The notes beneath the pieces are model-generated. The model saw only the letters and a list, made by a program, of their open reading frames with translations, was not told where the DNA came from and did no database searches. A stretch of 64,000 bases of DNA, from assembly GCA_965140365.1 (NCBI GenBank), contig OZ223196.1; one strand, written 5' to 3'. Source of the stretch: Hydrogenovibrio sp965140365 (lineage in GTDB: Bacteria > Pseudomonadota > Gammaproteobacteria > Thiomicrospirales > Thiomicrospiraceae). A program made the position numbers and the translations under genes. The stretch's first letter is position 1, and every line of letters starts with the position of its first letter. Positions 1 through 7,612 of the stretch are shown here, piece after piece.

Positions 1-1007
1 TTACCAGCGCCTCTTTGCATTATTCCGATTGGCTGGAAGTTACGCCTGGCGTGCGTTACGACTATTATCGACTTTGGGGCGTGACAAATTATCAAACGCC
101 TGGAAAAAACGATTATTACAGTGTGGATGTTGATCATACGCAAGGAAAATGGCTTCCGACGTTAGGAATCGCCGTTACACCTTGGCAGCCTTTGCAAATA
201 TTTGCCAATGCAGGCCTAGGGTGGCGCCCTCCCGCCATTACCGAAACACTTATTTCTGGTGCAGCGCCCGGGCATTCCATTGCAGTCACCAGTTATCCTA
301 ATTGGAATTTGAAGCCAGAAGAAACCCAAAGCTGGGAAGTCGGTTTCAACCTTAATTTTGATCGAATTTTTACGGCCAGAGACAGTTTTAAATTCAAGCT
401 GGTGCACTTCAATTCCGATACTGAAAACTATATTTTTCTAGCCAGTGGCATTGGCACACCGGGTGCCAATATGCCAAGCCTGTTCAGTAGCATGTTTGCC
501 AATTCTCTGGACACCATCACCTTTAAAGGCGAAGAGCTCAGTCTTAATTACGATGCCCGTGTTTGGTATACCGGTTTGGAAATCACCCGTATGGAACGTG
601 AAGGCGATTTAGTAACCACTTACTATCCGGCAGGCGGGGCGCCCGATGAACATTATGTGAACAATTGGGTCGACTCTTCTATGTACTATCCATTGCCACC
701 TGAATACACTGGCGCACTCACTTTGGGAACCCGTTTGTTTTCACAAACCGTCGATTTGGGAATGCAGCTTCGCTATACCGATAAATCCGGTTCTCCAACT
801 GGAAAGGATTTTGAAACCTATGAATATATCGATTCATCTTGGGTACTCGATTTATATGGCGACTGGCAAATCAATCAAGATTTAAGTGCCGGCTTCAACC
901 TCAAAAACGTAATGGATCGCCAATATATTATGGCCAGTGGTGATGCACTTGTTAAAACTTACGCTCCCGGACGAGCTCTAACCGCACATATGCAATGGAA
1001 CTTTTAA
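1..1007 (+). CDS. TonB-dependent outer-membrane receptor, C-terminal part (5' end outside window)
   Basis: The reading frame is open from the window edge (codons in phase with base 3), so this is the beta-barrel end of a longer gene. The protein shows barrel-type alternation of aromatic strands, a WRPPAITETL stretch of the kind seen in TonB-dependent receptors, and a C-terminus ending in NF, typical of outer-membrane barrels. It lies directly upstream of a HasA-like hemophore gene, so it may be the HasR-like heme or hemophore receptor; that role is inferred from context. Plug domain, TonB box and signal peptide are not in the window. It belongs to the TonB receptor family with good confidence, but its substrate is uncertain. 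Confidence 0.85.
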   Translation, partial: TSASLHYSDWLEVTPGVRYDYYRLWGVTNYQTPGKNDYYSVDVDHTQGKWLPTLGIAVTPWQPLQIFANAGLGWRPPAITETLISGAAPGHSIAVTSYPNWNLKPEETQSWEVGFNLNFDRIFTARDSFKFKLVHFNSDTENYIFLASGIGTPGANMPSLFSSMFANSLDTITFKGEELSLNYDARVWYTGLEITRMEREGDLVTTYYPAGGAPDEHYVNNWVDSSMYYPLPPEYTGALTLGTRLFSQTVDLGMQLRYTDKSGSPTGKDFETYEYIDSSWVLDLYGDWQINQDLSAGFNLKNVMDRQYIMASGDALVKTYAPGRALTAHMQWNF

Positions 1008-1089
1008 TGAAAGGTTTTGAATACAGAAAAGGATTGAGAAAGGTTTGCAATCAGGCAGGCGTTGCCGCGCCCGCCTTATGCAAAAACGG

Positions 1090-1110
1090 CCTTGCATTTT
1101 GCAAGGTTTT
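1090..1110 (+). terminator. Hairpin with T tail after the receptor gene
   Basis: CCTTGCA and TGCAAGG form a 7-bp stem around a TTT loop, followed by TTTT. A second small hairpin (AGGCCA/TGGCCT, 1116-1129) follows. Together they could terminate or attenuate receptor transcripts before the hemophore gene. The region from 1008 to 1271 holds no gene. Confidence 0.5.
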
Positions 1111-1271
1111 AACCGAGGCCATGTGGCCTTAAACGAATCGGTCGATTTTGATTAAACGTTAAAGCACGCCAATCTTTCACATTTATCGGAAATGAGATTG
1201 AGGTGAATTATAACGATTCTGTCAAAAAAGACCAAACTTTAGCCATTAACTTACTCAAAGGAGATTTAATT

Positions 1272-2201
1272 ATGGCGATTAATATCAATTACGGGGATTT
1301 TTCCGGAACAGGTGTAAACGGTCTTTCAGGCTATCTAAACTGGGTAGAAGCCAATTATTCTGATCCTGAACATGCCACGACGAGCGGTTTCAGCACCGCC
1401 GACTCTAGTTCAGTGACAGTTGGTTCAACAACCAGTGCCGCTTATGTTAACGACAATCAATATGCCGGTCAGAATGTTGATGCTTTGAACGATCCAGTCG
1501 TTTCTTGGGTTATTCAAGCTGGAGATGTTGCTGATGTCTGGAATGGAACCGGCTCAGAAATTGCAGCCAATACCTATACGCTGGACAATATTGCCTATAG
1601 CTTATTCAGTTCACCGGAACATACGCTGTGGGGAAACATTGAAAGCATCGATTTTGGTGTTGATTGGGCAACTGGCGGCGGTGAATATACCGTAACCGAT
1701 CCTCACTTAACTATCTCAAACATCAGTGATGCCGCCGATAACTACGGCCTATTGGATACCAACGCAAATGGTATTTACGATGCGGTTAACGATTATACCA
1801 ATGGTGATAACCTGACCCACAATATCGTATACGGTCTTATGGGTGGTCAAGGTGGTGCTGCCAGCACCGATGCTCTGCAGGATGCATTTGATGACTATGG
1901 TACCGAAGTCGAAGGAACAAATGTTGATGAAGAGTTCGATCCATACAATGCTCAAGATACCTTTATCTTGGGCGGCGGCGATGATCTTATCAATGCCGGT
2001 TTCCAAGTCGGTTCCGGCGGCGATGTTATTAATATTGATGACATCAACAGTTTCGCAAATGCGGCCGCTGCTGTTACTGCGGTTGACTACGATACTGACC
2101 CTGGTAATGCGCTTCTTACTTATTATGAAGGGTTCACGGCGCATACAGTTGAAATCACGGGTGTTTCATCTGGCCTAACTACGGATAACTTTGTTGTTTA
2201 A
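1272..2201 (+). CDS. HasA-like secreted hemophore with type I secretion tail
   Basis: Likely an extracellular heme-binding protein that carries heme to a TonB receptor. The start is ATG 1272, preceded by AAGGAG 8 bases upstream, giving 309 residues with no N-terminal signal peptide. Residues 1-215 follow HasA: MAININYG start, DPEH (His34, matching HasA His32), IAYSLF (Tyr109, matching Tyr75), SPEHTLWG (His117, matching His83) and HNIVYGLM near 183-190. HasA of Serratia is 188 residues; this one has about 85 extra at the C-terminus, with QDTFILGGGDD at 228-238 and a final TTDNFVV, which resemble VCA0849-type type I secretion signals. The HasD/HasE-like exporter at 9969-13071 is the obvious candidate transporter. 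The hemophore assignment is strong by motif; heme binding itself is inferred. Confidence 0.85.
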   Translation: MAININYGDFSGTGVNGLSGYLNWVEANYSDPEHATTSGFSTADSSSVTVGSTTSAAYVNDNQYAGQNVDALNDPVVSWVIQAGDVADVWNGTGSEIAANTYTLDNIAYSLFSSPEHTLWGNIESIDFGVDWATGGGEYTVTDPHLTISNISDAADNYGLLDTNANGIYDAVNDYTNGDNLTHNIVYGLMGGQGGAASTDALQDAFDDYGTEVEGTNVDEEFDPYNAQDTFILGGGDDLINAGFQVGSGGDVINIDDINSFANAAAAVTAVDYDTDPGNALLTYYEGFTAHTVEITGVSSGLTTDNFVV

Positions 2202-2211
2202 TTAACCTTTG

Positions 2212-2240
2212 GGGCTGCCTTTTTAAGGCGGCCCTTTTTT
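2212..2240 (+). terminator. Rho-independent terminator after the hemophore gene
   Basis: GGGCTGCC and GGCGGCCC form an 8-bp stem with one G-T pair, followed by six T. It lies between the hemophore and the GlyGly-CTERM gene that starts 19 bases later, so it may tune rather than abolish read-through. Confidence 0.75.
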
Positions 2241-2258
2241 ATTTTCTGGAGAAGAAAT

Positions 2259-4205
2259 ATGTTTTCCAAACGTATAATCAGCACTCTGTTATTAACGGGA
2301 ATCAGTTTCAGTTTGCAGGCTGCCCCCTCGGTTGAGAGAGTTTATTCCACCGATCAAACGGATATTGTACTCACCAATTTTATTTACGGTTCAGACGGCC
2401 GTCTTTACGGCAAATATATCGACTCATCCTCATCTATCCTCTCTATTTTATCGATGGAACCCGATGGCAGTGACCCGCAATTGGATGAAGCCGACTTTTA
2501 CGGTAATTCTGCCACCCCTTTGGTCCGCAATCATCGCGGGCAGATTTTTTTGGGGCACACAGTGGAAGGTAGCTGTCCTGATGTTGAGTACCGTGATGAT
2601 GGATCGGGTGAAATTAGCAGCCGAACCTATGGTGCCATTATGAAATACACCCCTTGGGCGGAAGAGGCTTCGGAAAGAATGGTGGATATGACGACCAATC
2701 TGGGCGCGGCCATTTGCCCAACCGGTAATATGGTGGTGGATAACGACGATAATCTTTACTTTATCAGTGAAGCAAGTGGCGATTCAGAAATCGAGCCAGT
2801 TACTCGTATTTACCGTTTAAGCACCGAAGGCGAACTGGATATTATCAAAGAATTTGTTGTGGACGCGGAAGGCGACAATGAAGCTACCGCCTTTGCAGAA
2901 GGCTATGAACCCGTCAACTTATTCATCGATGCCGATGGACAAACGATTTACGGCATAAATACCGAGGGGGGCAATAAAAGTTTTGAAAGCGGTGGCACCA
3001 CTTTTAGAGTTGGAACCATTTTTAAAATCGATACCGCCAATAATTATGACTATTCGGTACTCCGCCAGGCTTATATTCTGGAAGACCCAAGTTTAGACTC
3101 TGGAGCATGGTTAACCACCACTAACGATAAACTTTATTATATTACCGATGGTCATCCGGTTGTCGATGGTGGTGATGGAATACTCAATAGCCTGGATTTA
3201 TCTTCCGGGGATGCCGCGACCATTGATGCTTCCTGGGTAAAGGTTGTGGATTTTGAGGGCACTTCTTCGCCAATGGGTAATTCACCGCGTAATTTGCAAT
3301 TGGGCATGGATGGAATGATTTATGGCACCACTTATAAGGGCGGAAGCAATATAACAACAAACTCTAGCGGTGAGGGAACCTTATATAGGCTCGACCCCGT
3401 AACCGACACATTTGAAACCCTCTATGAATTTAGTTCTGAAAACGATGTAAAGGCATTTCCGGGCAGTCTTAGCCCTGTCAGTCCTGACGGTAACTTTTTT
3501 GGTCCAACCAACACCGCTTCAGGCAGTACGGTGTTTAAAGTTGATACCGATATTACCCCAACCGCACCGGTTATTACCGCCTTTTGGACGGAAACGCCTG
3601 AGTTGACTTGGGAGTCAGGGGCTTTGCAGGCCACTTTGAATTGGAATGTCACTAACCCGTCAGGTGATTTGAGTGCTGTGACGTGCAGTGCCGGTGGCGA
3701 TTGGAGCGGTACCTTGTCGGAGCTTACCGATGCCTCTCAAACCGTTAATATTGGTAAAGAGGGAACCAATGAATTTACGCTGACGTGTGATAACGGTACG
3801 GCACAAACAACTCAAACGCTAAGAGTGCTGGCTTCCGGTATTCCGGACCCAGTGTCGATTATTGATTTCCGTTCCGATTTGTACGACGTTCAGCAAGGTG
3901 AAAGCTTTACCATTAGTTGGGAAACCGAAAATGCCGCCAGTTGTGAAACCAACTGGGGGACTTTGAATACTGAACAGGCCGCCAGCGGTTCCGAGGAAAT
4001 CACAAGAGCGCCGGGTGAGTACACGTATGAGTTGACTTGTACCGGTTTAGGAGGCGATGAAGTTTCGGCTACGCCACTGACGATTACGGTCGAAGTTGGC
4101 GATTCCATAAACGCCAGCTCAGGCGGTGGAGGCGGCGGAGCCTTTAATCCGCTTATGCTGTTGCCGCTGGCATTACTGGCGGCCATCCGTCGTCGTCGAG
4201 TGTAA
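2259..4205 (+). CDS. GlyGly-CTERM surface protein with Gloeo_Verruco-type repeats and Ig-like domains
   Basis: A 648-residue exported protein. Residues 1-21 form a signal peptide ending in LQA. The middle carries repeated units such as GMDGMIYGTTYKGG and GTLYRLDPVTDTF, which match the Gloeo_Verruco type of propeller-like repeat. Two cysteine-containing Ig-like domains follow (about 435-520 and 525-610). The C-terminus has a run of six Gly, a hydrophobic helix (LMLLPLALLAA) and RRRR, the tripartite GlyGly-CTERM signal cleaved by rhombosortase. A rhombosortase gene lies at 13572-14159. A GGAGA site precedes the ATG. Its function is unknown; being next to the hemophore gene suggests a role in surface heme capture, which is inference. 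Confidence 0.8.
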   Translation: MFSKRIISTLLLTGISFSLQAAPSVERVYSTDQTDIVLTNFIYGSDGRLYGKYIDSSSSILSILSMEPDGSDPQLDEADFYGNSATPLVRNHRGQIFLGHTVEGSCPDVEYRDDGSGEISSRTYGAIMKYTPWAEEASERMVDMTTNLGAAICPTGNMVVDNDDNLYFISEASGDSEIEPVTRIYRLSTEGELDIIKEFVVDAEGDNEATAFAEGYEPVNLFIDADGQTIYGINTEGGNKSFESGGTTFRVGTIFKIDTANNYDYSVLRQAYILEDPSLDSGAWLTTTNDKLYYITDGHPVVDGGDGILNSLDLSSGDAATIDASWVKVVDFEGTSSPMGNSPRNLQLGMDGMIYGTTYKGGSNITTNSSGEGTLYRLDPVTDTFETLYEFSSENDVKAFPGSLSPVSPDGNFFGPTNTASGSTVFKVDTDITPTAPVITAFWTETPELTWESGALQATLNWNVTNPSGDLSAVTCSAGGDWSGTLSELTDASQTVNIGKEGTNEFTLTCDNGTAQTTQTLRVLASGIPDPVSIIDFRSDLYDVQQGESFTISWETENAASCETNWGTLNTEQAASGSEEITRAPGEYTYELTCTGLGGDEVSATPLTITVEVGDSINASSGGGGGGAFNPLMLLPLALLAAIRRRRV

Positions 4206-4231
4206 CGAAGCCTTTCATTAACCTCTAAATC

Positions 4232-4259
4232 CTTAAACCACCAGGCCTGGTGGTTTAAG
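4232..4259. repeat. 28-bp perfect palindrome built on CCAGGCCTGG
   Basis: The palindrome is centred on CCAGGCCTGG (4241-4250) and extends outwards through ACCA/TGGT, TTAA/TTAA and C/G without a mismatch. It sits 26 bases after the stop codon of the GlyGly-CTERM gene. No T run follows directly on the plus strand, so a classical terminator is uncertain. It belongs to the window-wide CCAGGCCTGG family. Confidence 0.85.
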
Positions 4260-4298
4260 CGCTTTAGGGGGCTTTTAAGCTCTTTTAAAGGATTTATT

Positions 4299-4469
4299 AT
4301 GAAATCTAAAATCCCTGTTTTCAGTATCTCTCAGTTTCGCGATCAATTAACAATGTTAATGGACGTGGTTCGTCATCAACCCATTGTCATTAGTTATTAC
4401 GGCAAACGGGCGGCGGTGGTGCTGTCTCATAAAGAATATCAGCGATTAATTGCAAACAGTCAACAGTAA
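4299..4469 (+). CDS. Orphan Phd/YefM-like antitoxin (56 residues)
   Basis: A short gene starting at ATG 4299 after AAAGG, ending at TAA 4469. The protein reads as a Phd/YefM-type domain: VFSISQFRDQL near the N-terminus, then IVISYYGKRAAVVLSHKEY, the strand-turn-strand signature that normally folds as a DNA-binding antitoxin. No Phd-partner toxin (Doc, YoeB or RelE type) follows; the next gene is an AbiE operon. At 56 residues it is shorter than the usual 75-85, so it may be a stand-alone regulator or a remnant. A strong terminator closes the unit. Confidence 0.7.
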   Translation: MKSKIPVFSISQFRDQLTMLMDVVRHQPIVISYYGKRAAVVLSHKEYQRLIANSQQ

Positions 4470-4496
4470 CGCTTTTCATCCTGTTTATTCAAACCC

Positions 4497-4526
4497 AACC
4501 CCGGCAAGCCGGGGTTTTTGTTTTTT
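4497..4526 (+). terminator. Strong rho-independent terminator
   Basis: AACCCCGGC and GCCGGGGTT form a 9-bp perfect stem with an AA loop, followed by a T-rich tail (TTTGTTTTTT). It ends the Phd-like gene transcript. Confidence 0.85.
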
Positions 4527-4568
4527 GCGTATTTAAAAATCGATTATTTATTTGGATCATGCTGTACT

Positions 4569-4601
4569 TTTGTCAGAAAAAGTGATATTTTTTCTGACAA
4601 A
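4569..4601. promoter_or_regulatory. Inverted-repeat operator of the abiE operon
   Basis: Two perfect 13-base arms (TTTGTCAGAAAAA at 4569-4581 and its complement at 4589-4601) are separated by GTGATAT. The repeat ends 14 bases before the antitoxin start. AbiEi-family antitoxins are known to repress their own promoter by binding such inverted repeats, so this is the likely autoregulatory operator. Confidence 0.75.
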
Positions 4602-4615
4602 TGGAGAGCGGTTTT

Positions 4616-5221
4616 ATGCAAGTAACAAGTGTTATTAAAAATAAAATTCATCAAATAGAGTTGGGAGAACCTTTTACAAATGTTCGCTTTTTGAAGCTGG
4701 GTTCTCGTGCGGCTGTGGACCAGTCTCTATCTAGATTGGTTAAGCAGGGTGTTATTCAACGTGTTGCAAGAGGTGTATATGTTCGCCCTAAGCAAAATCG
4801 TTTTATTGGGAGCGTGACACCGGCTGTTTCAGATGTGATTGAAGCGATCGCAAAGGAACATGGTGAAACGGTTCAATTGCATGGTGCTGAGGCGGCTAGG
4901 CGTTTTAAGTTGACGATGCAGGTTCCGACGATTCCTGTGTATTACACCAGTGGTTCGGCCAGGGTTATCAAGGTTGGAAACCTTAAAGTGAAATTGATGC
5001 ATACGAATAGCCGAAGAAAGCTTCAGTGTGCCGGTAAAAAACCAGGATTGGCCTTGTCTGCGCTTTGGTATTTAGGTGCAAAAAATCTAACATTAGAGGC
5101 TATTGAGCGGGTTAGAAAAGGATTAACCGAGGGTGAATTTGAAACCTTATGCGGTCTGGATATGCCGGCTTGGATGAAGGATAAGATTGAGGTTTATACG
5201 AGTGAGGCGCTAAATGCCTGA
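4616..5221 (+). CDS. AbiEi-family antitoxin, type IV toxin-antitoxin system
   Basis: Antitoxin and autorepressor of an AbiE abortive-infection module. The start at ATG 4616 has GGAGAG 7 bases upstream and gives 201 residues; an in-frame ATG at 4601 lies inside the operator and has no ribosome site. The N-terminal region holds a winged helix-turn-helix (SLSRLVKQGVIQRVARGVYV), and the C-terminal part matches the AbiEi/DUF6088 antitoxin domain. It overlaps the toxin gene by 8 bases, the usual arrangement. The base composition is AT-rich relative to neighbouring housekeeping genes, which suggests acquisition by transfer. Confidence 0.85.
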   Translation: MQVTSVIKNKIHQIELGEPFTNVRFLKLGSRAAVDQSLSRLVKQGVIQRVARGVYVRPKQNRFIGSVTPAVSDVIEAIAKEHGETVQLHGAEAARRFKLTMQVPTIPVYYTSGSARVIKVGNLKVKLMHTNSRRKLQCAGKKPGLALSALWYLGAKNLTLEAIERVRKGLTEGEFETLCGLDMPAWMKDKIEVYTSEALNA

Positions 5222-6218
5222 GCATTATTTTGATTTAACACCTGGTGAGCAAAAGGAAATTTTACAATTTTCCGCTGCGAAATTAGGGCGTGACGCACTT
5301 GTTTTGGAAAAGGATATTTGGGTTTGTTGGGTATTGGGGGCGTTGTTTTCAATTCCGGATGCTCGCCCAATGGCCTTTAAAGGTGGTACGTCGCTGTCTA
5401 AAGTGTATGACGCGATTAATCGCTTTTCCGAAGACATAGATATTACGCTGGATTATCGTTCGTTTGAGGCGTTTGATCCTTTTTCGGGGGCGACAAGTAA
5501 CACTCAGTTGAAAAAGTTTAGCCAACGTTTGAAAGACTATGTAAAACATTATGCGAATGATGTGGTTGTTCCTTTTATTCAAACAGAACTGAACAGACTG
5601 GGTTTTTCAGAAATGTGTTCGATTGAAGTTGATGATACGGGTGAAAAAATATGGGTGAGTTATCCGTCTGTTATTGAAGCGCGGGATGAATACCTGAAAA
5701 GTCAGGTTTTAATTGAGTTGGGTGGCAGAAATGTCATTGATCCGAATGAGTGCCACAGCGTTGAGCCCTATGTATCACCTCTAATACCTGATCTTGTTTT
5801 TCCAAAGGGTTTGGTTACCGTTCTGTCTTCCGAAAGAACTTTTTGGGAAAAGGCGACACTGATACATGTGGAATGCAACCGGAACAAACTTAGGGAAAAT
5901 GCGCAACGTTTATCACGCCATTGCTATGATTTGGTGATGCTGTTTAGGCATGATTGTGGTCAGAACGCAATACGAAATCGAGGGTTGCTTGAAGATGTGG
6001 TTCAACATAAGAAAATATTCTTCAATGCAAGTTATGCTCATTATGATGCTTGCTTGAATCAGTGTTTTAATCTTTTGCCTGAAGCAGACAGTTTGCGCGA
6101 GCTCAAACTGGATTATCAAAGAATGATTGATGCCGGGATGATTTATGAAAACGCACTTTCATTCGATGAAGTGGTTTCGACTATTCAAGAAATTGAAAAG
6201 ATCATTAACGCTGGATAG
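5214..6218 (+). CDS. AbiEii-family nucleotidyltransferase toxin
   Basis: Toxin partner of the preceding gene, 334 residues. It shows the AbiEii/DNA polymerase beta-like nucleotidyltransferase signature: GGTSLSK at residues 57-63, then SEDID with the metal-binding Asp74 and Asp76. A conserved WEKATL motif appears further on. In this family the enzyme transfers nucleotides to RNA targets and causes growth arrest or phage abortive infection; the target here is not known. The start overlaps the antitoxin end by 8 bases, implying translational coupling. Length and motifs are complete, so it should be active. Confidence 0.87.
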   Translation: MPEHYFDLTPGEQKEILQFSAAKLGRDALVLEKDIWVCWVLGALFSIPDARPMAFKGGTSLSKVYDAINRFSEDIDITLDYRSFEAFDPFSGATSNTQLKKFSQRLKDYVKHYANDVVVPFIQTELNRLGFSEMCSIEVDDTGEKIWVSYPSVIEARDEYLKSQVLIELGGRNVIDPNECHSVEPYVSPLIPDLVFPKGLVTVLSSERTFWEKATLIHVECNRNKLRENAQRLSRHCYDLVMLFRHDCGQNAIRNRGLLEDVVQHKKIFFNASYAHYDACLNQCFNLLPEADSLRELKLDYQRMIDAGMIYENALSFDEVVSTIQEIEKIINAG

Positions 6219-6382
6219 CTTAGAAAATTAGTGGTGATTTATTTTTTAGCACTAATAATCTTTAGTTATCAGGGCTGATTCACAAAAAATCCGTGATTAG
6301 CGGCTGAAAGAGCAGGTAATCATGCGGTTTACATCATTCAATGTAGCGCCCTAAAAATCTTAAGTTTTAAGAGGTTAATTTT

Positions 6383-7264
6383 ATGGATAAAAAACTTGAA
6401 ACGTTCAGCAAAGCTCTTAGCTTGTTGTTTAAGATCGGTATTACGACGGGAGTCGCCGTCATGATTTTTTACAGCTGGGGCATTGGCTATACGCCAAGAG
6501 ACATTACTTTTGGCGATGGTTTGATGTTCATTATGTTTGCAATGAGCTTTGGTATTGTGTATTTATTTTTTATCGTTTCTTTAACCAATCTGGGACGGGT
6601 TGTTTGGTATGCGATACAGCGTACTATTGATTATTTTGTTAAGCGATTTAAGCTTTCTACGAAAATGCCAGAAAAAATAAAAGATTCTTTTTCTAAACTT
6701 AGAATTGAAACACCATCTTTGTGGATTAGTGTAGTTTTTGCTATTTTGGGTGTGGTATTGATTTTGGGGTTAGGTTTCGGGAGCACTACTTGGGTGATGT
6801 GGGCAGTATTGGCTTTTGCCTTGGCAGCCTTTTGGAGTGGCTATCTGAAGAATGTACAGCAGTTATCGGCTGACAAAGAAAATGCACCTTCGGAAAATCT
6901 TAACAAGTCGACTCAAATCAATAAGGTCAATAAATATCCTTTGCTTTGGATTGTTTTAATATTGATAGTTCCAATTGCCTTGGGACAAGGAATTACCTCG
7001 ACACTAATTACCGCTTCAATGGATTTGGTGAATGTCAGGGAAAACAATGTTACGGTTCATATTAAAGCTCCATACGATAAATATGTGTTGGAATATGGGG
7101 CCAAAAGTAAACCAAGCCGCTTTGGCCCTGACTATATAGAACTGGACAACGTTTTGGTATTGTTTCACGGTTTTGGAAAGGATGTTGTCATAAGGGTTAA
7201 TAAAGCCAATGATCAGGAAAGTCTTGCGATTCCTAGTGACCATATTTTTGTAATTAAAAAATAA
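6383..7264 (+). CDS. Membrane protein of unknown function in the AbiE island
   Basis: I do not recognise this 293-residue protein. It has about four to five membrane segments: residues 16-34, 47-68, a long hydrophobic stretch at 113-150 and 186-212, followed by a soluble C-terminal domain of about 75 residues (NNVTVHIKAPYDKYVLEYG onwards). The AT-rich composition matches the abiE pair. It begins 164 bases after the toxin stop, so it may have its own promoter. Possible roles include an accessory defence component, but nothing in the sequence shows this. Confidence 0.7.
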   Translation: MDKKLETFSKALSLLFKIGITTGVAVMIFYSWGIGYTPRDITFGDGLMFIMFAMSFGIVYLFFIVSLTNLGRVVWYAIQRTIDYFVKRFKLSTKMPEKIKDSFSKLRIETPSLWISVVFAILGVVLILGLGFGSTTWVMWAVLAFALAAFWSGYLKNVQQLSADKENAPSENLNKSTQINKVNKYPLLWIVLILIVPIALGQGITSTLITASMDLVNVRENNVTVHIKAPYDKYVLEYGAKSKPSRFGPDYIELDNVLVLFHGFGKDVVIRVNKANDQESLAIPSDHIFVIKK

Positions 7265-7284
7265 CCTGGGACAACAAACATTTT

Positions 7285-7312
7285 GAAGATAGAAGATAGA
7301 AGATAGAAGATA
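7285..7312. repeat. Four tandem copies of GAAGATA
   Basis: A 7-bp unit repeated four times without error, just after the unknown membrane-protein gene. The rest of the 7265-7612 gap shows no convincing gene: one inverted repeat (TTAGCG/CGCTAA near 7515-7540), a GCGC hairpin near 7465-7480 and a terminator. Such short tandem repeats can change copy number by slippage. Confidence 0.8.
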
Positions 7313-7558
7313 AAGTTGATGTTTACGAATTTGAATCCCTTCATCAATTACTTAAAGCCTTTTGGTCTTGACGTTAAGCGAATAGTTGACGAACAATAAG
7401 ATGAATTGTGTAATGAAGGTTCGCATCACCTTTAAGCTGGATTATATAAACCGGAGGTTGCGCGAGTAATGCGCGTCTTGCATGTGGATATGACTCTAGC
7501 GGCTTAAAAAGCTTAGCGTTTGAAATTAACAATCGCTAACGTTTAAATTATGCAAACA

Positions 7559-7580
7559 ACCCGGTTTTTACCGGGTCTTT
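7559..7580. terminator. Hairpin terminator downstream of the HAD gene
   Basis: ACCCGGT and ACCGGGT pair around TTTT, with CTTT on the plus side and TGTTT on the minus side. It could end transcripts arriving from either direction, including the minus-strand HAD gene that stops at 7613. Confidence 0.6.
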
Positions 7581-7602
7581 AGTTTTTCAACAGTCAAAAT
7601 CT

Positions 7603-7612
7603 CCAGGCCTGG
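7603..7612. repeat. CCAGGCCTGG copy, intergenic
   Basis: An exact copy directly abutting the stop codon of the minus-strand HAD phosphatase gene. Confidence 0.9.

Noticed and set aside
1749..2144. Minus-strand frame opposite the hemophore gene
   Set aside because: Antisense shadow; the plus-strand product shows HasA motifs and has a ribosome site and terminator.
7285..7312. Possible CRISPR-like repeats (GAAGATA x4)
   Set aside because: Units are only 7 bp and have no spacers; a simple tandem repeat.
7471..7509. 12-codon frame after a GGAGG-like site
   Set aside because: The ribosome site is too far (about 13 bases) and the frame too short and unconserved to support.
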